Source: Planctomycetaceae bacterium (GTDB lineage: Bacteria > Planctomycetota > Planctomycetia > Pirellulales > Pirellulaceae). Taken from it: a stretch of DNA of 53,071 nt. Position numbers and translations under genes: made by a program. Shown piece after piece: positions 7,831 to 16,089 of the stretch. Numbering within the stretch: the first letter of the stretch is position 1; the number at the start of each line of letters is the position of its first letter. The stretch is taken from the NCBI GenBank assembly GCA_002717145.1, contig PBCP01000099.1:1-53071 (forward strand). Direction: 5' to 3'. The notes under the pieces were generated by a model, which worked only from the letters and a program-made list of their open reading frames with translations, was not told where the DNA came from and made no database searches.

Positions 7831-9507
7831 CTATTGGCCGATCAACAGAAGCCAGTCCGGTTGATTTGGAATCTGTCTTTGATTCCATTGAGAGATATCC
7901 CGAAAGGATTCTTTAATGACCTCAGCACGCCCATCGGTGACTAGTAGTTTCGGAAGAGGTAAATAAAGTTTCCCGTTGGGCGTTCCTTGATATGTTCTTG
8001 TAGCTAGATCATCTTTTGATCTCAAATGAGCGTGTTCTTCTACGAGTAAGCGTCTATTGTTTAGTGGAATTCCCATCGATGGTTCCAGGATATAGATCAC
8101 GTCATCGGCTGTAGTCATGTTCTCAAGTTCTTGAAAGAACCTCACGCCATTTCCTTCCAAACTTAACAGGTCGTGACGTAGACCGACAGGATCTGTGAGA
8201 GCCTCAGCGTATTCCGCACGGACAAATGATTTATGCACCAAAGCAGCCATTCCGTAGAGAGAAGGAATCAGAGTTAAACTCACCAGCAAAACAGATGCCG
8301 CAATTCTAACGAGTCCGCGACTGGAGCTTCTTGCATTCCAAAGCGTTAGCAGAGTGAGTGGAAGAACAGCGATGGCAGCAGGTCTCAAAAAACGAGTATC
8401 CATATGAATGGCACTGCCACTCATAAGGAAAACTAACAAAATAAGGCTGAAGCCAATTAAATGGCCGACGAGCAATATTCTTCCGTTTCTGGTTTTAGCA
8501 TCGGTTAGAATTTTGTCAGGCCTTGCCGATAAATATTGCTTTAGAACCCACCATAGTAACAAAGCCAAGGGAAGAAAAAGCCAGCCTTCGGATGCGTCGT
8601 GATGGTTGCCCATGTCAGGAAGAATATCGACGGTGAATTTATTCAATAGCGTGCCCAAATCAGTCATGGCAAACAACCAAGCACCGGTAATCCAAAGCAG
8701 TGGAGTCCATTGGCCAGCGGAATCGACTTGGGTGGGATTACCTTCCGGGATGAGGCCAAGCCAAAAGATAAAAAATGCGATCGTTCCAGCGTTGACGCTC
8801 CAGTTAACGAACGAGCGTTTACTAATGCGATTTTTATAAAGCAGCCACAACCAGGCCATTCCAAATCCCACGCTACTTAGACCTGCGCTGTACTTCAGCA
8901 AGACGAGCATGGGTGTCAGGGCACCCGCTCCTGCGGCAAGATAAGCAGAATAGATTTTGGTTTGATCAGCCGTAACGGCTTTGTAATTCAATAACAGAAC
9001 TGCTGGAAATATAGCCCAGTAGAGGAACTCACCTCCATCGTAAAGATAGAAATTAGCATGACTGTAGCGAGCAGTGAGCAAACAAAGGAATATCCAAGGG
9101 AGTGCTCGTGGCGGACAGACGAGTTTGAAAAACCAAAACCAGAGAGAGACTCCAGCGAGCCAACCTATCAAAGTAGTGCACTGGATAGTCTGCCCGGTAT
9201 TGAGGTTGATGCCTAGAGTCGTAGCAGACTGGTTAACAAATTCTGGAATGGAACCGTAAGATTCCGGCCACCAAGTAAGGTTTTGGTGGCGGTTCAGCGT
9301 GAGATCCTTAGGATCCACAGAAGAAAGAATAGTAGGATTGCGACTTGGGTTTGTGGCGTTCGCCAGCAGGTAGGTACCTACGTCAGTTGCTACAGCGGGA
9401 GGTTGGGCGAAGCTGGCATAAAGGCTGACCGAGAGTACCAGTATGACCGATAACCAGACTGCTTGTTGCAATCGCTCTGATACTGCTCCTGGTCGCTCAG
9501 CATTCAT
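7831..9507 (-). CDS. Polytopic membrane protein of unknown function (GT-C-like layout)
   Basis: This 558-residue protein has about ten to twelve hydrophobic segments. A long first extracytoplasmic loop (about residues 35-110) contains YLLANATNPSRNPTILSSVDPKDLTLNRHQNLTWWPES. A hydrophilic C-terminal domain (about 430-558) includes ADDVIYILEPSMGIPLNNRRLLVEEH. This layout, a big loop after the first helix plus a C-terminal soluble domain, recalls lipid-linked sugar transferases of the GT-C type. No clear DxD or DE catalytic pair was identified in the first loop, so the call is only structural. The gene is the downstream partner of the Eis-like gene (8-base gap). Confidence 0.5.
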   Translation of the reverse strand: MNAERPGAVSERLQQAVWLSVILVLSVSLYASFAQPPAVATDVGTYLLANATNPSRNPTILSSVDPKDLTLNRHQNLTWWPESYGSIPEFVNQSATTLGINLNTGQTIQCTTLIGWLAGVSLWFWFFKLVCPPRALPWIFLCLLTARYSHANFYLYDGGEFLYWAIFPAVLLLNYKAVTADQTKIYSAYLAAGAGALTPMLVLLKYSAGLSSVGFGMAWLWLLYKNRISKRSFVNWSVNAGTIAFFIFWLGLIPEGNPTQVDSAGQWTPLLWITGAWLFAMTDLGTLLNKFTVDILPDMGNHHDASEGWLFLPLALLLWWVLKQYLSARPDKILTDAKTRNGRILLVGHLIGFSLILLVFLMSGSAIHMDTRFLRPAAIAVLPLTLLTLWNARSSSRGLVRIAASVLLVSLTLIPSLYGMAALVHKSFVRAEYAEALTDPVGLRHDLLSLEGNGVRFFQELENMTTADDVIYILEPSMGIPLNNRRLLVEEHAHLRSKDDLATRTYQGTPNGKLYLPLPKLLVTDGRAEVIKESFRDISQWNQRQIPNQPDWLLLIGQ

Positions 9508-9515
9508 TGAAAATC

Positions 9516-10895
9516 TTATGCTAATAAGTCATCGAGCGGAGGGAGGTGCCCTGGAAGTTTTTGGAAGAGTATTTTCGCCAACTGTTCTGCCGCTTTCGTG
9601 GACGCTTCCAATTCGTTGGCTTGCAGTGCATCTTCCGCCGTACATACTCCCAATAGTAGTTGAGAGAAGACCGATTTCGACATGGAAAGGAAACTCTTTC
9701 CTGATTTCCCTCGTGTGACTTTGGCTGATCGTGGTGTGAGCGTCAGCGTATAGGCTTTCCCATCCAGAACAAGACCAAGGCTGGCCGGAAGATTTATTTT
9801 ACTGGCCTGTGCCCGATCGTTGAGTAGATGACGTATTTGTTTCAATAGTGTTAAAGGATTGAAGACTTTACTGAGAATTACCTCACCCCCGACTACAGTT
9901 CTACGCAGGAATTCCCCTCCGGCATCAGTCATTAAATTATGTAGCGGATCACCTTCGGGTGCATCTAGTCGAACGGGAACGTCTTTTCGCTCAATGACAT
10001 CGCTACAGATTCGTTCCAATAAGTCAGGGACAATGTCAGGCCGACTGTCGTCTGTCATTAATTCAAGGATACGACCGTTCTTTACAATGGCATAACCCAC
10101 GATTGCCTGAAATCCACTCTCAATCGTTAGTTTTTTGGGGCCATCAATAGCGACATAAACCTGTTCAAAACTATGGCGGTTGAGCAGCCATCGCCAGCTG
10201 GCATCTGTCCGTACGATTGCTCCGAATCGTCCATGAAGATTCTGCTTGTAAAGTCGCATTAGGGCTTCCTGTTCAACGTGTCTCCAAATTCGGACGTTGA
10301 GAGGTTGCTGAGGTTCGTCCAATGGATTCGTTGTTTCCGGCTCTTGTTCCAGTAGCGTTTGTCGTAACAACGAAAGAATTTTGCGTGGAGAGGTAAGGCT
10401 GTAGTGATGCTGGCCACCAACACACCATCCTTGCTTTTGGTAGAACGAGACGGCAGGTGTTCGAAGAATCCCTAGAATAGCACCCTGTTCAAGCATTAGT
10501 TGTTCCGCTTGTTCAAGCAGTGCTGTGCCGATTCCTTGATTGCGAAATTCTGGCGCTGTTGCCATTTCACACAGGAAGCCAACTGGCAGTTGAACATCAC
10601 CAAATTGAATATCACGCATTTGAACACGAGCGTGACCAATAATTTGATTTCCCAATTTGGCTACAATTCGGTCACGAGGTTCGTATTGCGGATCTTCCAG
10701 CTGGGCTGCATAGTCGGTAGACGTTGGCAGTCGAAAAACATTCTGGAGAAATCGAAAGATAGCGGGATGATCCCCCGCTCTGCCAGTGGTAACAGTGACT
10801 GTCCCACGCTCGAAGGCAGAATCTCCAAGAACAATTACACTTGCCTGATCTCCATCAAGCGATATAGTTCGTCGCGTCGTGATGCTTGAACTCAT
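9516..10895 (-). CDS. Eis-like GNAT acetyltransferase with C-terminal SCP2-like domain
   Basis: The protein has 459 residues from the ATG at 10895. This start is chosen because GGAGGG lies about ten bases upstream; the in-frame GTG at 10913 overlaps that site. Residues about 35-165 form a GNAT domain with the acetyl-CoA loop RNQGIGTALL and the strand FLCEMATAPEFR. A second region in the middle (LMRLYKQNLHGRFGAIVRTDASWRWLL) resembles the second GNAT-like half of Eis proteins. The end (about 375-459: LGLVLDGKAYTLTLTPRSAKV, FSQLLLGVCTAEDAL) looks like a sterol-carrier-type SCP2 fold. This three-part build matches Eis-type N-acetyltransferases, which modify aminoglycosides or protein lysines. The substrate here is unknown. 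Confidence 0.72.
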   Translation of the reverse strand: MSSSITTRRTISLDGDQASVIVLGDSAFERGTVTVTTGRAGDHPAIFRFLQNVFRLPTSTDYAAQLEDPQYEPRDRIVAKLGNQIIGHARVQMRDIQFGDVQLPVGFLCEMATAPEFRNQGIGTALLEQAEQLMLEQGAILGILRTPAVSFYQKQGWCVGGQHHYSLTSPRKILSLLRQTLLEQEPETTNPLDEPQQPLNVRIWRHVEQEALMRLYKQNLHGRFGAIVRTDASWRWLLNRHSFEQVYVAIDGPKKLTIESGFQAIVGYAIVKNGRILELMTDDSRPDIVPDLLERICSDVIERKDVPVRLDAPEGDPLHNLMTDAGGEFLRRTVVGGEVILSKVFNPLTLLKQIRHLLNDRAQASKINLPASLGLVLDGKAYTLTLTPRSAKVTRGKSGKSFLSMSKSVFSQLLLGVCTAEDALQANELEASTKAAEQLAKILFQKLPGHLPPLDDLLA

Positions 10896-10957
10896 AAACC
10901 GGAATCCCTCCACGAGTTACATTTGGCTCCATCCGCAAATCCTTTTGCAACTGTAAT

Positions 10958-12568
10958 TTAAGAGGTTTTTGTGGCAGTTACCAGTAAATCCAACAAAGTT
11001 TTTCGATTAAAAAATAGAAACGAAAACTCTCGGGAATCTAAAAGTTCAAATGCATGGACACGTTGTTGAGCCACTTGCTGCTTAGTTTTTAACGCAAAGT
11101 GCTCGTTTTCAAGCAGGCTCTGGAGCTGTAGATGAATGTCCTGCAATGCTTCATGCCAGCGAGGACGATCTTTCGGAGCCACCTGTTGCTGGACGTGCTT
11201 TAGCTTTTCTTCAACGAGTTTTTCCAATGCTGCGGCTTGAGGATGACCTAGCTTAATTGCTTTGCGGGCAAACTTGTCTGGAGAGAATTCGAAGCTGCGC
11301 AGATCTTCAGCGATCTCCTTCAGATCACCCACAGGATTCGAGAGGCGTTGCTCAAATAGTTTGATCGTCGCGGTGGCTAGCTGAATTTTCGGTAAAGGAA
11401 ATTGAAAGAACTCGGCTGCGATGGCATCAGTGAGTTGGTCGTATTTCCCTCCCCCAATGCCATGGACGAACAGATCAGATAATACCAGCCGGCAATACAT
11501 TGTCGTCGTGAGAGCTCTTGGCCTGATTTTGATACCAGATTGGGCGACCCCTTCTAGTTGAGTAATGGCGTCGTCTTTGTTAGACGCCAGGTCGATCGTT
11601 CCATAGATTATTCCGGTCTCATCCCTTAATTCGGTATGTTTGTCTATCGTCCGGCAGAACAGTCGTCTTCGGGATGGTTCCTGCTCTGTCCAGATCCAAA
11701 ATGGGACTTCAATTGAGTCACCACACAACTCCAAGTCGGGCACGGGATGGGAAGAGCTACGGAGTTTATGAACTTGGCGATATTCGGCGAGCAGGGTGTT
11801 GTAAGTTTGCTGAAGCCGACCTGCGTCTCGGATCAGATGGCAGAAGAAACGCAAAAACTCACGTGATATACAGACGCTACTTAATGGTAGTTCAAGGTTT
11901 TTGATGCCATGTTCAATTTCAAGAAGGTGACGCGCTTGTGCGAATTTGAAGCCGGGGTTACTGGAGTTAGCCTGCAAAACGAGATTCCAGAATTCACCGA
12001 TATTGTTTTGCAATTCTTCCAGCAATACGTTCGAAGCTCGCTGACCAAAGGAGGAAAAGAGGGCTTCATCTGAGATTGTAGATTCTTCGAATGGGAGATT
12101 TACCTTGCGATCATCATACGGGACTGCTGAGACAATAGGGTTTTGGATAGACCCCTGAGGTACATGGACAATCGGTTCGCCGCAGAGGTCGTTGTCAATG
12201 ATGAGATTGATCGCAGTTGCGGAATGTTTTTTAGCCAGTTGTCCAAGTAGTACATTCTTGAACCAGACACCAGGGTGAAAGAGCTTTGGTTGGTGACCGG
12301 AAAGGAAAATTAAATTAGCGTGGTCGGCAAAATTCGCATCAGCGTACGATTTAGTGAACTTCAGAGCATCGGCGACAAGTTTGTCTCGCGCATCAGCCCT
12401 TAACTCAATGAGTGACCGACCAAAAATATGAAGGTGGTTCGAGTTCGCAATCAGTGAATGATTGTCATGGAGTAATTGATTTGACTCAGAAAGAGGCGGT
12501 TCAATCAGAACGGCCTGATGTTTTTGGGGAGCTCGAAGCTTGCGGTATTGGATTCGAGAAGCACTCAT
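10958..12568 (-). CDS. Conserved protein with remote resemblance to BshC (SGHQP family)
   Basis: This 536-residue soluble protein has no signal peptide. Its best landmark is FLSGHQPKLFHPGVWFKNVLLGQL followed by AINLIIDND (about residues 108-150). The order and spacing recall the entry motif of BshC, the putative cysteine-adding enzyme of bacillithiol synthesis (TGQQ.GLF...YK, then a DDHD stretch). The length matches too. The C-terminal third (about 440-510) is rich in Lys/Glu/Gln and probably helical, and the end, FSFLFFNRKTLLDLL, also recalls BshC. Neighbours are a GT2 enzyme and an Eis-like acetyltransferase on the same strand, but no BshA or BshB homologue is visible, so a bacillithiol role is uncertain. 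Confidence 0.4.
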   Translation of the reverse strand: MSASRIQYRKLRAPQKHQAVLIEPPLSESNQLLHDNHSLIANSNHLHIFGRSLIELRADARDKLVADALKFTKSYADANFADHANLIFLSGHQPKLFHPGVWFKNVLLGQLAKKHSATAINLIIDNDLCGEPIVHVPQGSIQNPIVSAVPYDDRKVNLPFEESTISDEALFSSFGQRASNVLLEELQNNIGEFWNLVLQANSSNPGFKFAQARHLLEIEHGIKNLELPLSSVCISREFLRFFCHLIRDAGRLQQTYNTLLAEYRQVHKLRSSSHPVPDLELCGDSIEVPFWIWTEQEPSRRRLFCRTIDKHTELRDETGIIYGTIDLASNKDDAITQLEGVAQSGIKIRPRALTTTMYCRLVLSDLFVHGIGGGKYDQLTDAIAAEFFQFPLPKIQLATATIKLFEQRLSNPVGDLKEIAEDLRSFEFSPDKFARKAIKLGHPQAAALEKLVEEKLKHVQQQVAPKDRPRWHEALQDIHLQLQSLLENEHFALKTKQQVAQQRVHAFELLDSREFSFLFFNRKTLLDLLVTATKTS

Positions 12569-12592
12569 ATCAATCCAGTGATTCCAAACTGC

Positions 12593-13303
12593 TTAGGCAA
12601 ATTGTTCTGTCTTGGCAATACTTCGATCCAGTACCAAGTGATAGTATTCGAGACGTGTCGTCGCATCGTCAAGGACTCCACCGAATGACCGGTCTTCATC
12701 TAAATAGATGAGTGGTACAGGCCACTCGATAATCTCTAATTCATGTTGAGCTGCCTGAACCCATAGCTCGAGAGGCATCGCATAACCGTTTTCCGTCAGG
12801 TTGAGTTTCTTCAACCCCCGTGTGCTGTAGGCCTTGAAGCCACAGAAAGCATCCGTCAGTTTAATACCCAGACGGCGACTGATTTCAGCCGATACTGTTT
12901 CGTTGATTTTACGCCGTTGTTCGGGAGGCAAAGTGTCTTCGTCGAATTGTTGTAAATAACGGCTGCCCGATACGATATCAACACCATTAGTACAAGCCTC
13001 CACGAATTCAGGGATTCGTTGGGGCTCATGCTGGCCATCGCAGTCGATCGTCACGACCGTGTCATATCCATGATTGATTGCGTATTGAAAGGCTGTATTA
13101 AGAGCTGCTCCGTATCCCGAATTTTGCTCGTGGTGAATAACAATGACATCATTGCGTTGAGCGAGAATTTCCGTGGTGCCGTCGGTTGATCCGTCGTCAA
13201 TGACAAGCACATTCTCGCTATACTGTTTGACCAGATTCAACACCTCATTGACATACTTGACCTCATTGAAGACAGGCAGCGCGGTTAGAAACGATGGAGG
13301 CAT
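12593..13303 (-). CDS. Family 2 glycosyltransferase (polyprenyl-phosphate mannosyltransferase-like)
   Basis: This 236-residue cytoplasmic enzyme has a complete GT2 core: ALPVFNEVKYV at the start, VLVIDDGSTDGT, the extended HHEQNSGYGAALNTAF and VVTIDCDGQHEPQRIPEFV with the DxD-type metal site. VSGSRY follows. It lacks the C-terminal membrane helices of DPMS-GtrA fusions, so it is probably soluble or peripheral. It resembles dolichol/undecaprenyl-phosphate mannosyl- or glucosyltransferases, which charge a lipid carrier for use outside the membrane. The polytopic membrane protein at 7831-9507 on the same strand could be a user of such a lipid-linked sugar. It probably leads the minus-strand run that extends to the Eis-like gene. 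Confidence 0.82.
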   Translation of the reverse strand: MPPSFLTALPVFNEVKYVNEVLNLVKQYSENVLVIDDGSTDGTTEILAQRNDVIVIHHEQNSGYGAALNTAFQYAINHGYDTVVTIDCDGQHEPQRIPEFVEACTNGVDIVSGSRYLQQFDEDTLPPEQRRKINETVSAEISRRLGIKLTDAFCGFKAYSTRGLKKLNLTENGYAMPLELWVQAAQHELEIIEWPVPLIYLDEDRSFGGVLDDATTRLEYYHLVLDRSIAKTEQFA

Positions 13304-13398
13304 CTTTATGAGTCTATGGTTGAAGGAGCGAGAGCAGCGCGTGATCAGGCTTTGGGTAATGCTGTTGATGAATCACTCATTGTATTTACAGAATATTG

Positions 13399-13415
13399 AA
13401 TGCTCAATGAGCATT
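13399..13415. promoter_or_regulatory. 17-base palindrome in a divergent promoter region (candidate operator)
   Basis: AATGCTCA and TGAGCATT form a perfect inverted repeat around one central A. It lies between the divergent GT2 gene (start 13303) and the sugar isomerase-like gene (start 13501). A dimeric repressor binding site shared by both genes is plausible but no regulator is encoded beside it. Confidence 0.3.
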
Positions 13416-13500
13416 ATCGAGAAGTAGGGTTGTGTTGGCCTCTTGCATTGGATGATGATAGGTTTACATTCGATGCTTTCACATTAGGAAAGGAACAAAG

Positions 13501-14283
13501 TTGCTTCGTATTCGTGCTGCAGTACGTCTTGCCTGTTTTAATCAGCCCTTCAAAAAAGCTTTGATAACCGCGGCTTCCATTGGAGCTGAGGCAGTGGAAA
13601 TTGATGCTCGGTCCGAGCTGGATATGCGCGATCTGAGTGACTCGGCGATTCGACATATTTCTAAACTTCTCGAAGATCAGGGGCTGGCGGTCAGTGCACT
13701 GACCTTTCAAACCCGCCGTGGTTATAACGTCTATGCAGATTTGGATCGTCGTGTCGATGCAACAAAACGAGCGATGGAGCTGGCGTATCGACTCGGTGCC
13801 AAAGTCGTGGTCAATCGATTTGGCCGAGTACCTGAAGAACGCACTCATCCGGATTTTGAAATGTTACGAGATGTTCTTACGGATATGGGTGAACATGGGC
13901 AGCGAGTCGGAGTTTCGTTGGCGGGTCGTACCGGGACAGAACCAGGAGCGACGTTGGCAGAATTGTTGACACAATTGCCGCCCGGTTGCGGGGCAGTCGA
14001 TTTTGATCCGGCTAGTCTTATAATGAACGGGTACTCATCGTCCGAGTCAGTTCAGGCTTTGGCTCCTTTTATTGCTCATATGCATATCAAAGATGGAATG
14101 AGAGATATTGCCACGGGCCGAGGTGAAGAAGTTGCCTTTGGGAACGGTGTGGTCGACTTTGACGAAATATTTGGCTTGCTAGAGCAACAGCAGTATTCGG
14201 GATATTTCACGGTGGATCGGGAATTTTCAACGAACCCGAAATTAGAGATGGCCGAGACGGTTGAGCATCTCAAAAGAATCTAA
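13501..14283 (+). CDS. Sugar phosphate isomerase/epimerase-like TIM-barrel protein
   Basis: This 260-residue protein begins at a TTG preceded by AGGAAAGGAA. No in-frame ATG occurs before residue 42, so TTG is the likely start. The pattern AASIGAEAVEIDAR, then LEDQGLAVSALTFQTRRG, AMELAYRLGAKVVVNRFG, then VDFDPASLIMNG and HMHIKDGMRD fits the xylose isomerase-like TIM-barrel superfamily (AP_endonuc_2 type). The Glu and His residues in these strands are the expected metal ligands. GNGVVDFDEIFGLLEQQQYSGYFTVDRE is the usual last barrel segment. Members act on sugars, inositols or keto-acids; the substrate is unknown. Confidence 0.8.
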   Translation: MLRIRAAVRLACFNQPFKKALITAASIGAEAVEIDARSELDMRDLSDSAIRHISKLLEDQGLAVSALTFQTRRGYNVYADLDRRVDATKRAMELAYRLGAKVVVNRFGRVPEERTHPDFEMLRDVLTDMGEHGQRVGVSLAGRTGTEPGATLAELLTQLPPGCGAVDFDPASLIMNGYSSSESVQALAPFIAHMHIKDGMRDIATGRGEEVAFGNGVVDFDEIFGLLEQQQYSGYFTVDREFSTNPKLEMAETVEHLKRI

Positions 14284-14430
14284 ACTGTAGTTGCTTGCCA
14301 GTTATCACCATAGTAGTGACAATGGCTGAAATGAGCTCAGTTCATGTTGAGCTTTACAAACGGGTCGCGCGAAGAAGCTGTTGAATTAGTTTACGATCGA
14401 GAAACATTGAGAATCCAAAGGTGTGTCGCC

Positions 14431-14949
14431 ATGAATCGAATTAATAGTCTTACGGCGTTGTGTTTGACTGCTGTAATGAATCTGTTTTTATTGTCTGGAG
14501 TTATGGCACAAGATAAGCCTGCAGCGCCTCAAGTTTCACCAGAGAAACAAAAGCTATACGACTTGTTTGAGAAGAAATTGAGTAACGTCCAGTTTAAAGG
14601 TAATTTCACAATACTTGGACGGGAGCAAAAAGGAGATCTTCCGAAAGAGACCTACACAATCAAATCTGTTAAGAAACTACCCGAAGGTGAATATTGGTTA
14701 TTCACCGCTCGTGTTCAGTATGGAGGTAAGGATATTACCGTGCCAATGCCTCTACAGGTTCAATGGGCAGATACAACCCCGATTATTACACTAACCAATG
14801 CGACCATCCCGGGCCTGGGTACATTTAGTTCCCGAGTTGTGATTTATAAGAATAAGTATGCGGGGACCTGGAGCCATGGAGAGGTAGGAGGTCACTTATT
14901 CGGTACGATTGAGCCCACTCCGGATGTTGCTGAGGAAAAGGATGAGTAA
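14431..14949 (+). CDS. Small secreted protein of unknown function
   Basis: The 172-residue product starts at the ATG at 14431. The frame extends 29 codons upstream, but this ATG begins a clear signal peptide (residues about 1-25, NLFLLSGVMA-QDKP). The mature part has a Pro/Ala/Lys-rich start and then a beta-rich domain with VQFKGNFTILGREQKGDLPKE, YTIKSVKKLPEGEYWLF and VQYGGKDITVPMPLQVQWADTTPIITL, ending in an acidic Glu/Asp tail. It resembles a periplasmic beta-sandwich or lipocalin-like fold only in general character. No family was recognised. The next gene (NIF3 family) starts 33 bases later. Confidence 0.6.
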   Translation: MNRINSLTALCLTAVMNLFLLSGVMAQDKPAAPQVSPEKQKLYDLFEKKLSNVQFKGNFTILGREQKGDLPKETYTIKSVKKLPEGEYWLFTARVQYGGKDITVPMPLQVQWADTTPIITLTNATIPGLGTFSSRVVIYKNKYAGTWSHGEVGGHLFGTIEPTPDVAEEKDE

Positions 14950-14982
14950 CACAATCGAACTGAATTCGGAGACAAGCCGCCT

Positions 14983-15795
14983 ATGACAACCGTTGCCGAT
15001 GTCTGTCGCTACCTGGAATCGTTTGCACCAACCGTTCTGGCTGAAGACTGGGATAATGTCGGGCTGTTGCTTGGTGACCGCAAAGACTCTGTTGCCAGTA
15101 TCATGACCTGCTTGACGGTGACGGCTGATGTTGTGGAAGAAGCAATTTTTCAAGAAGTTGACTTACTGGTCGCACACCACCCAATTCCCTTTAAAGGAAT
15201 CAAACGAATCAGTACAGATTCGCCGACCGGAAAGCTGTTATGGAAACTTGCCTCGAATGGGATTGCTATTTACAGTCCTCACACGGCCTTTGATTCTGCG
15301 AGAGGTGGAATTAATCAGCAATTAGCTGCAGGTCTGAATCTTGAAGGCGTGCAACCATTATTGCCGTTGGAAAATCCCGGACATGAATCACTTCAAGGGT
15401 TGGGGACAGGTCGTTTTGGTGAATGTGAGCCGATGACATTGAATCGCTTGGCAGCGAACGTGACTGAATTTCTTAATATCCAGGGATTGCATATCGTTGG
15501 TGACATTCAGAGTAAAGTCTCGCGAGTCGGTATTGCCTGTGGCAGTGCTGGTGAGTTTATTCGACCCGCTTCGCGAGCAGGATGTCAGGTTTTGTTAACA
15601 GGTGAAGCCCGTTTTCATACCTGTTTGGAAGCAAAGGCCTTGGGCATTGCGATGATCTTGCCGGGCCATTTTGCCAGTGAGCGTTTTGCTTTGGAGACAT
15701 TGGCAACTCAACTTGCTAGCGAGTTTACGGATGCGAAAGTTTGGGCCAGTCAGCAAGAGTCTGATCCACTTCAATGGATGGATTCTGATTCTTAG
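14983..15795 (+). CDS. NIF3/YbgI family dinuclear-metal protein (GTP cyclohydrolase type 2-like)
   Basis: The 270-residue product has the full NIF3 core: a start with FAPTVLAEDWDNVGLLLGD, TCLTVTADVVEEAI, then DLLVAHHPIPFKGIKRI with the paired metal histidines, and IAIYSPHTAFDSARGGINQQLA with the next ligands. The last quarter supplies GEARFHTCLEAKALGIAMILPGHFASERFALETLA, carrying the His and Glu of the second metal site. NIF3 proteins form hexameric toroids with two metals per subunit; some are annotated as GTP cyclohydrolase I type 2, but the general function is unsettled. This one lacks the inserted CutA-like domain of longer homologues. Confidence 0.9.
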   Translation: MTTVADVCRYLESFAPTVLAEDWDNVGLLLGDRKDSVASIMTCLTVTADVVEEAIFQEVDLLVAHHPIPFKGIKRISTDSPTGKLLWKLASNGIAIYSPHTAFDSARGGINQQLAAGLNLEGVQPLLPLENPGHESLQGLGTGRFGECEPMTLNRLAANVTEFLNIQGLHIVGDIQSKVSRVGIACGSAGEFIRPASRAGCQVLLTGEARFHTCLEAKALGIAMILPGHFASERFALETLATQLASEFTDAKVWASQQESDPLQWMDSDS

Positions 15796-15830
15796 GAGAG
15801 AGTGATGCCGGTTCTGTCATCTGCTCATCC

Positions 15831-15895
15831 GGTGCCACCCACTAATCGGCTGCATAAAAACGCGCCTAAACGAGTCGCAAAGAGTGGGTGTCACC
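15831..15895. repeat. Long imperfect inverted repeat in a 294-base gap (REP/MITE-like candidate)
   Basis: GGTGCCACCCACT (15831-15843) is matched by AGTGGGTGTCACC (15883-15895), complementary at 12 of 13 positions, with a 39-base spacer. It sits in a gene-free gap (15796-16089) after the NIF3-type gene. It is too far from a T-run to be a typical terminator. The shape suits a repetitive extragenic palindrome or a small mobile-element remnant, but only one copy is visible in this window. A weaker AAGCTG/CAGCTT hairpin lies at 15956-15979. Confidence 0.35.
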
Positions 15896-16032
15896 TAATC
15901 TATCACCTCATTTGTCTAATTTTAGGGTGAAAGACTGTCGGAAGACGTTGTATGGAAGCTGCTCTTAGTTTGTCAGCTTGCAAAGCAATAAATCTGCCTG
16001 ATCAAGCAAACTGGCGGATGCGAATTGTTGGG

Positions 16033-16062
16033 TTGATTTGAAGTGTGGCGAGGCTTTAATAT
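16033..16062 (+). promoter_or_regulatory. Candidate promoter before the outer-membrane-like gene
   Basis: TTGATT (16033-16038) and TAATAT (16057-16062) are 18 bases apart and end 27 bases before the ATG at 16090. Both boxes are fair matches to a housekeeping sigma promoter. An unused ATG at 16080 in another frame lies between the GGAG (16074) and the true start. Confidence 0.3.
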
Positions 16063-16089
16063 TTCGGTTGAGAGGAGAAATGAATCAAA

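Noticed and set aside
16080..16082. ATG at 16080 as a start for a separate small gene
   Set aside because: It is in a different frame from the signal peptide and gives no coding character.
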